Of a stretch of DNA of 64,000 bases, positions 56,328-64,000 are shown piece by piece. Where the stretch lies: the NCBI GenBank assembly GCA_021904315.1, contig CM038922.1:15475347-15539346 (forward strand), in the 5' to 3' direction. Below the pieces are notes generated by a model that searched no databases, was not told where the DNA came from, and worked only from the letters and a program-made list of their open reading frames with translations. Position 1 is the stretch's first letter; every line of letters begins with the position of its first letter. The DNA is from Sphagnum magellanicum. Lineage: Eukaryota; Streptophyta; Sphagnopsida; Sphagnales; Sphagnaceae. The translations under genes and the position numbers were made by a program.

Positions 56328-58091
56328 GCTCACAATTGAAAACCCATGTACTACATGGGTGCCACCCCCAGATTCAATGATTTGTTTCAATACGTTTACA
56401 TATGCACTCTCTTTTGGCTCACACTTTGTAGAATGGTATTAGGACACATCAGATATCAAATTATGTGTATTGATAAAACCTAAACCTTTCAATTCTAACA
56501 TTGAAGTTGTATTGTTTCACAATATCTTGAAGAAATGGTACACCCACTCATGATATTCAGTCAAATTGAGAATGGGTATTTTTATCAACTATACTATGTC
56601 AATATCTTGGATAAGGATCTTGTTACCATACTCTTTTGTGCCAATGTTTATCTGAGTGATTCGATTTACATTGTTGTTTCATGTGTCAATAGGTTTTCAT
56701 CTTTAGAGATGCTTGAATTTAGATCTTGAATTAAAAAACCTACTCCACACTAGTTACATCTTTTAGTATATCCATGTCCCTTGTGATTGTCAAGTTATCA
56801 ATGCGGGTATTGTAATGTTGTCCACATAAAGATATTTGCCTGGTACAATGCGTTGTAGAAAACTAAGATGAGATGAGAGCAATTGTGCAATCATGAGGTG
56901 CCACTACACATTGTTATGTTATCAAAATGAATGATGAAATCCTTCCAAATTGAGATCTTGACATATGCACTTGTTGGCATTAACTTTGACCTTAATATGT
57001 AGTTAATAAATTTTGAAGAGCAATAGTGCCTTGAAAACACCTACCACATAACTATCAACTCGTGTGGATCAAACTATTCACCTAAGTTGGATAAGATTAG
57101 TTTAGCTTAAAATTCATTCCCTTACATATTTTCAAATGCACATCACATTTGACCAACTTAATCCCAAACATGCCTCCTTGGATAAAATGATTGTTAATTT
57201 CTTCGCCTATTTCTCTTAATGTTGCTTTTGATTGCTTGACAATTTCAAGTATACTTACTTCATGACAACTTTGTGTTAGCCCTTTTCATAACCTCAAAGA
57301 AAGTTATGTGGTTTTCTAAAAATTCAATGAGATTGGCAAATTATGTGACAATAACAAAATCTTTGAATCTTTGTGCTTGTCTTTTTGGTGTTGTTGATCA
57401 ATGAAGTTCCTTAACAAGCTTGTCACGGTCCACCTTAAACTCCATGTCTTAGGGAGCCTTTGCATTCATATATTGAAACATTGTGTGTGAAGTTGGTCAA
57501 ACTTGTTGCTTCAATCATCCTTCTAATCGGAAATTAGTGTAAAACATCATTCCACTTGTTGCATCTAAACATTTTCCTTGTAAAGTTGTGAGCATTAGTT
57601 GAAAGTTACAATTTCCTTTTGTTTGAAATGTCACAATGTTGGAAATATATTGAGGCATTGACAAAGGAGATTGGTTTGATTGTGTGATGCATTGAAAATG
57701 ACATGTGGAAAATGAAGATCAAAACTTTATTTGAAATTTCAACCTCCTTATGTTCTTGGTAAAAAATCATTGAATGTTAAATTGTATTATATGAAATGTT
57801 TAAATTCTTGTGATATGATGCAAGTCAAAGTAATTGTTCAAGGCAGAAGAGACTATTAGTTATGAAATTGCATTATTTTATGTAAGGTGAAGGATATTTC
57901 CTAATACTTTGATGGTAACCTATCATACAACTATTGAAAGCAATTACAATAATATTTTCTTTGACTATAATTTTTAAACCATTGCTATCATATACCATGG
58001 ATTCACTTTTAGTTTGGATCCAATTCCATGTTTAGTCCACAACCATGCAAAATGTTATCCTTTTGTTTTTTATGTGTTTATTTTCATTTGA
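56328..58091. other. TPC 3' UTR and AT-rich spacer
   Basis: The first few hundred bases are probable 3' UTR. Beyond that I see no exon or repeat that I can name. Confidence 0.45.
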
Positions 58092-58780
58092 AAAAATTAT
58101 AAATTGTATAGTTTTCCCAATATTTGGCATTCATGAAGATTATGTTCCATTTAAACAAAATAAGGTTATTTAGTATCCATGTTTGCAATCTAGACAAAAT
58201 TTTAATGGTTCAACCTTTATATTAACATTCTAAAAATGTTTGAAATAAAGCTTAAAACTTAATTTAAATTTTGAAAATTTGACATTGATGCTAAGCCTCA
58301 TATGTCAAGTCAAATTATTGTAATTGGAACACCTACACCATGTTTAAAAGATAGTGTCACAATCGCATTATTCTAATGATTTGTTCCCTTTGCATTTAGC
58401 ATTCATCTAGATCATGTTTGTAAAAACAATGTTGCAAAAATTATAAATTGTATAGTTTTCCCAATATTTGGCATTCATGAAGATTATGTTCCATTTAAAC
58501 AAAATAAGGTTATTTAGTATCCATGTTTGCAATCTAGACAAAATTTTAATGGTTCAACCTTTATATTAACATTCTAAAAATGTTTGAAATAAAGCTTAAA
58601 ACTTAATTTAAATTTTGAAAATTTGACATTGATGCTAAGCCTCATATGTCAAGTCAAATTATTGTAATTGGAACACCTACACCATGTTTAAAAGATAGTG
58701 TCACAATCGCATTATTCTAATGATTTGTTCCCTTTGCATTTAGCATTCATCTAGATCATGTTTGTAAAAACAATGTTGCA
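58092..58780. repeat. Perfect 344-bp direct tandem duplication
   Basis: The segment beginning TTATAAATTGTATAGTTTTC occurs at 58,097 and again at 58,441, exactly 344 bp later. Reading the two through, I see no mismatch, up to GTAAAAACAATGTTGC at the end of each. It is AT-rich and noncoding. Confidence 0.9.
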
Positions 58781-59060
58781 CCCACGCTAGTCTAATGCTC
58801 TTTGACTTTGCATTGAACATTCATGTAAACCATGTTTGCAAAAACAAGGCCACACCAATAATGTTTTGATTGTTTTGGTAATGTATTCAATAATTAGCAA
58901 AACCATGTTCGTAGAGAAAACACTAGACACCCACAATGTTTTAATGAATTTTGATTTTGCATTGAACAATCACTGAAGCATGTCCACAAAAACAACATTG
59001 CATCCATAATGTTTTAATGGTTGTTGACTTTGCATTGAATGTTCATATATGGAATGCCAA
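58781..59060. repeat. Degenerate repeats of about 80 bp
   Basis: Related units share AATGTTTTAATG, GACTTTGCATTGAACATTCATG and CCATGTTTGCAAAAACAA. They look like older relatives of the motifs in the 344-bp unit on the left (CATTTAGCATTCATCTAGATCATGTTTGTAAAAACAA). Confidence 0.65.
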
Positions 59061-61470
59061 ACTTACACCAATAGTGGTGAATATGCTTAGATTTCACATT
59101 GCATTCAAAACACTTGAATTTAGTGTTGATCTAATGCATTCCAAGCATTGATTTGTGTGAGTAGAACTTTGTGACATATAGGTGTAAAATCCTTTGTGGT
59201 CTTAAGGAATATGTGTAAAAACCCTCCATCTTAAACCTCGTGATGTACATATGTTTAAGTTTAAATAGCATGTGCCTTTTGTTTTAAGACGGATAAAGTT
59301 CACAAGTGAGAGGCATTCTCAAATGTGTGGTTGGACTTGATTTTCATTCAAGGTAGGAAGGTTGGTGAGCGAACATTTAAGAGCTAAATCTCTTGAAGCT
59401 TAGTAATCATGCATTTTTTACAATAGGTCTTCAAAGAGTTGAGATGCCCCTTCAACCATAGCATTACGAGGCCTTTATAACATTTGATTATGAGCTCAAA
59501 TGACAAAGTTATGACCCCCCAAAATGAGGGGGGTCTTGTTGTTTGAAAAAAGTTGGATAAAACACATTAAACTTTTATCTTCATGTATTTTATTACCTAT
59601 GAACAAACATTTGAAACCTTATGACAAGACACCTATCTGCCTATAAACATGAGATTAATAATTTAATTAAGTATAAAATCTTTTATATTATTGTGTAATT
59701 TTTTTAAAATTTTGTAGTCAGCCCAAATATTTGTAATAGAAGCCCACATAGTCATGGGGGCGTTTAGTGTTTTGAATTAGGGATCTTCTTATAAATAACT
59801 TAATACCTTGAGATCAACAATCATGATGATGCCACTTGGGGTAATTTGTAGTATTCTCCTTGGATCTGAGAAAAGAACATTGCAATGTTGCCACTGCAAT
59901 TCTTTCTAAACCTTTCCTTGTCTCTCTTTTTCGGCTTTCTTTAAGTTTGTGCGTGTCCAAGTCTAGGAAGCCATCACCTATGTGTCTAGTTTTATGCGTG
60001 TCTAGGTCTAGGAAGCCATGGCATGTGTGTCTAGTTTTGTGTGTGTTTAGGTCTAGGAAACCATCACTTCTATTTTGTGCACCTCACCAATAAAACGACA
60101 TCTTCCATTGCCTATGTTCTCTGCACCTCTTTTCTATTTGATTATCTAGGAAGATAACGTCAATGTCACCATCACAAACCTACGCTCTTTGCGTTTCTAC
60201 TATGTGCGCCTTTCTAAGAAGATGACCTCAATGCTAACATTACTAACCTATGCTTTATGTGTTTTTGCTATGTGCACCTCTTTAAGAAGATGATGTCAAC
60301 TTCGCCATCACCAATGTTGCTTAAGTCACCAAAACAATTGATTCTTTCTTACCCTAAGCCAAAGGAATGAACAAAAAAATTCTTGACTTATTATGTTTGC
60401 ATGTTGCTAAATTTCGACTTATAATTGGTAATGTGAGTTCCTTTTGTGTGCATACCAACTAGCCTTTTTCCCAAGGTTTTTATCAATATTTGGTCCATCA
60501 TGACCCTAGCCTTGGGCTCGTGATAGAAACAAATGCATGGAAAGGTGTAGGGTCAAAAGTACAACTTGGGAGTCACATTTGTATTATCAAGAGTGTGAAG
60601 GAATGAATTCACACACTTCGAAATGGACTCCCACTTTGGGAATTGAAATCCCTATGGAGTCCTGAATCTTCAAAGAACTATTTCAAAGGTCAAAACTCAT
60701 TAAATAAAAAAGTTCCCTATATCATTATAATTTTTTTGAAAACTATATGTCTAAAATGGGCTTGCATAACCCATTTGAGTATTTAAAACACAAGTTACGG
60801 TCAAAAAAAGGGTCAGGAGTCAAAGTGCCAATTTGATTCCTGCCCACTAAAAGTCGAGAATCGCCTAGAACTAAGTGCGTGTAGGTGGCGTGTCACATAT
60901 CGTTGGAAAGCTCTTGATGAGGGCTATAATTTTTTTTTAAACTTCACTTCAATTAAAGGCCTACAAAATAAATTATGTCCCTCCAAAGTGGCGAGAGTTT
61001 TAAATTCGAAATTTTTTGAGACATTTGGATGTAGCCCCCATGGTTAATCACAAAGAATACTATAAGGGGGAAGGTGGTGGCTTCCCCCAAGTCCAAGTCG
61101 TGATGAGTCTTATGAATTTGTGTATGTTTATGTTTCATCCGTGCACCAAAAATGCTCCAACTACATATTAACCAAATTGTTGTTTGGTCTATACAGGACC
61201 ACGTGAATAAGTGACCCGCTTGTCATTCATCATAGTCCCCATCCCGGAGCTCCAGCACGCCTCTCTACCTTTGAAGTGCTACGAGATAAGGAGCGTACTC
61301 CAACTCCTTCTTCTTTCGTTGTTTTCATTTTCGTACTAGCATTGAGTCTTTCAAAGAGTGTGTGGGTGCATCATGGTCTACATAGTGTGTTATGAATGAA
61401 ATGTTGAATCAAATTTTCAACCTAGATCTTGAATTATTTTGATATACGTAGTAAAAAGGTTTGCAAACAA
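59061..61470. other. Spacer with short tandem repeats
   Basis: A unit of about 53 bp is repeated three times at about 59,949-60,068 (GTGTCTAGGTCTAGGAAGCCAT). A second unit, with CTATGTGCACCTCTTTAAGAAGATGA, occurs two to three times at about 60,140-60,300. The 77-codon frame at 59,860-60,093 is a translation of the first repeat. No gene is recognised. Confidence 0.5.
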
Positions 61471-61975
61471 ACTCTTGTGGCAATGTTGAATGCATGAGCC
61501 AATGTAGGTGCACTTGAAAAAGGTAATGTGCTCATGAATAGATTATTAAAAGCGATTCAGATTTTTTTTGGGGAGTAGCTTGGTTGACAAATGTGCAAAA
61601 TGTGGGAACATGGAGGATGCATGTAAAGTGTTCAACAAGATGCCCTTTAGAAAAGTGATCTCCTAAAATTCCATACTTGTAGGGTTTGCCATGCATTGGA
61701 ATGGAAACTATCCTTGGTTCTATATTTTATTAGCACATCTGTTTGAAATGATGTTGTTTATCTTTTGTTAACTTGTAGCAATGCAAGTTTGGTGGATAAA
61801 AACATGCACTATTATGGTGCCATGAGTTCAATATACACAATTTATGTAGAGTTATAACATTACACTTTCATGGTTGACCTTCTTGGCTGTGTTGGCCATC
61901 TATAAGAATTAAAAAATATGATCAAGTCAATGCCCCAACCAAATGCAACTATGTGAAGGGCCATCATCATTCAAT
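61471..61975 (+). pseudogene. PLS-type PPR protein pseudogene
   Basis: In order, in shifting frames: VAMLNA, a stop where a Cys is expected, then ANVGALEKG (61,476); GSSLVDKCAKCGNMEDACKV then FNKMPFRKVIS, a stop, NSILVGFAMH (about 61,575-61,700); SLVDKNMHYYGAMSSIYTIY (about 61,789-61,848); and HYTFMVDLLGCVGHL, a stop, ELKNMIKSMP (about 61,860-61,935). This is the usual order of motifs near the C-terminus of organellar RNA-editing PPR proteins. Multiple stops show it is dead. It is a different class from the intact P-type gene at 42-44.5 kb. Confidence 0.75.
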
Positions 61976-62904
61976 ACCATTGATGATGTAAGGTTTGATG
62001 TTAAATTAGTGGATAATGGTCAATGGGACAATATTTCCTTTGTGGTGATGGGTATGGACACTAATGAGGACAACAATAATGTTGAAGCAATATTTTGGGC
62101 ATTAATGACATTTGTATAACTTATTATTGGTTAGTAGTTTTACATTGGGGCTTTTCATTCATTGCATCAAGGTTATATTAGTAGATGCCAACAAATTTGT
62201 TTCCTATGAATTAAAACATGTAAACCCTTTAGTACCATGCTCCTTAATGCAATATGCAAATCATCTTCTAGAACCCTAGATGTTTGATGACCAAATTCAT
62301 ATCCTTGAAACCTACTGGATAATGGGTTAGGCCTACCATGCCTAATTTCAAAGATGTACTAGCTCTTAGTATCATTTATTTCCATTTGCATCAATGCGAT
62401 TACTTCCATTGCATGTGATCAATTTAACAATTCAACAAGTTTGTACTTCACTTTATTTTTACCATGGGGTATCTCCCTTATACCCTGACTTATGTGTTTT
62501 TTCCCTCTATTCTTTAAATCTCTCCTTTCTAACTGGCCATTAGAACCCACCACAAACCCTTTTTCATTTACTATACTTGAGTTTAAGGTTGCAATTTTGC
62601 TAGTACATGCCTAACAAGCTACATTTTTCAACGTTTTGTTGTTTTGCAAGGTTTTGTTCAACATTTTTTTTGTTGTGCAAAGGTGATTCCTAAACCAAAC
62701 CCCATGTAGCCTAAATGATGAGTTTGATACCCTGCTCTAAAGTAATTGTGACATCTTTCACCAACAACCCTAATAGTCATTAAACTTAATTTATCCTCTT
62801 TCTCAGTTTTCCTTTGAGTTGTTCTCTTAACCTGGGTGAGTTATGTACCTTCAACCCTTATGGACCTTTTCTCTTCCCTTTTGTTAGCTTTCTATTCCCA
62901 TAAT
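61976..62904. other. AT-rich spacer, no gene seen
   Basis: I see no exon, clear repeat or RNA gene here. Confidence 0.5.
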
Positions 62905-64000
62905 CTATCTACAATTTTTTTTGTCCATAGCCTTTTGTTTTAGAATAACCAAATATTGGTTTGATGTTACCACATGTGAATTAAAATAATCCACTAATGG
63001 TTTGTTGCCTTGTTTTCTTTTGGTTGGTAATGTAGGTAGTGATAGTAGGTGAACCAATCCAACTTCTTCACTTTGATTTGAACCAATTAGGACTTTTGAT
63101 TTTGTAGTAACATCTTCCAAGTCCACCACCAACTAATCTTCTTCATGGTTGTTTGTTATTGTGCCAAGACTATTTGGCATTTTGACATAGTAACATGGCA
63201 CAGGTGAAGGGGGGCAATCAAGAATAATTGGAAGCTTTGGTTGAAAGGTCGCTACAATGTTCAACAATTCTATGGTAATTTCAGCTTCATTGTTATTAAA
63301 TTCATTTATTGCATTTGAATGGCATGAGAGTTCATGTTCCTCTTCTTATGTTGTAGTGAATACAGCACTTGGACTAAATTTTCCAACCATGGCTACATGA
63401 TTTAATGGCAAAATTTTAAAAACCCTAAACCTTGATTTTATGTTTTCATTTTTCAAGGATTGTTGCAAGGTCTTGTCCACCCATGTTGTTAGTGTAGTTT
63501 TGTTTGGTTCAAAATAATTATTTTTCGCCATGGTAGAATTTCTTTATTTTTTAAAAGTTGATTTGAATGGTTTGAAACAGGTGACATCCAATGGTTGCAA
63601 CACATGTGAAATATGAACAAGTAAGATGACCATGTTTAGCCCAACTTATGTTGTTTGTTCTAGTGTTTGTATTGTAACATGCAAATGATGCTCGCCCATA
63701 ATCAAAAGATGTTGATTTATTTGAAAAACCCCCCCTAGAATAGATTTGCAAGAAAAAACCAGCCATTGTTTGAAAATGTAAGTTGTCATACAAGCCTTTT
63801 TTTGCATTGCCATGCATGTTCTTGGTTTACAATTTCAAATGTAGTCTTATCGCATCCTTGAACCTTTAAAAATGTAAAATGTAAACAATGTTGGCCCTAC
63901 AACATTAATAACACAATTCATAATCAACCATTTTTGAAATTTAGGGATGGTCCTATAACATTTTGTGAACTTTGTTTGGCTAAAACCCTGGCACTAGATT
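62905..64000 (-). pseudogene. DDE_1 (pogo/Tc1-like) transposase relic, C-terminal part
   Basis: On the minus strand, in order: LLIMGEHHLHVTIQTLEQTT (about 63,710-63,650), then ILLVHISHVLQPLDVTCFKP and FKSTF (about 63,630-63,555), NYFEPNKTTLTTWVDKTLQQ and SRFRVFKILPLNH (63,522-63,380), and GNKPLVDYFNSHVVTSNQYL (about 63,010-62,950). These match the late part of the DDE superfamily endonuclease domain (SHxLQPLDVxxFKPFK; NIKSGFRxTGIYPLNP). The Asp-Gly expected before the first His-rich motif reads GE. Stops and frame changes show decay. The N-terminal DNA-binding part would lie beyond the right edge. Confidence 0.75.

Overview
The window is nuclear DNA of a land plant. Its genes are split by many short GT-AG introns, spacers are AT-rich and full of decayed transposons, and the proteins are plant-specific: a plastid Hsp70, an ARID-ELM2-SANT factor, a PDIL1-5/1-6-like thioredoxin-fold protein and a plastid PPR protein. 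The fifth gene is a two-pore channel of the animal-like 'type 2' kind, reported from algae and bryophytes rather than angiosperms. This points to a non-seed plant (bryophyte, lycophyte or fern); I cannot decide which from sequence alone.

Layout. 1-5,571: a gag relic at the left edge, AT-rich spacer, an (AATTC)-type repeat, a minisatellite, then the Hsp70 upstream region. 5,572-11,239 (+): plastid Hsp70, 14 exons, 723 aa. 12,640-13,985 (+): a decayed, intron-bearing glucose-6-phosphate dehydrogenase fragment. 15,703-18,940 (-): ARID-ELM2-SANT regulator, 3 coding exons, 829 aa, with a probable leader exon near 20.7-21.3 kb. 21.3-24.1 kb: repeats, including a palindrome. 24,147-28,939 (-): PDI-like protein with signal peptide and KDEL tail, 12 exons, 654 aa. 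29-39 kb: low-complexity DNA and a split hAT-type transposase relic. 39.2-40.9 kb: a promoter-like block with no clear ORF. 42,025-44,494 (-): PPR5/EMB2453-like plastid PPR protein, 6 exons, 535 aa. 45-51 kb: tandem repeats. 51,374-56,327 (+): two-pore channel, 12 exons, 763 aa. 56.3-64 kb: spacer with a perfect 344-bp tandem duplication, a PLS-type PPR pseudogene and a DDE_1 (pogo-like) transposase relic.

The exon models were built by hand from splice sites and family resemblance. In all five genes the exon lengths sum to a multiple of three and every junction keeps phase, which is good internal support. The genes do not form a pathway; two products act in plastids (Hsp70, PPR), one in the ER, one in the nucleus and one in an endomembrane or the vacuole. 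The most notable item is the two-pore channel: both selectivity filters and the C-terminal tail resemble animal TPCs more than the angiosperm SV channel, and its first exon appears to lie in a local duplication that made its splice acceptor and start codon.
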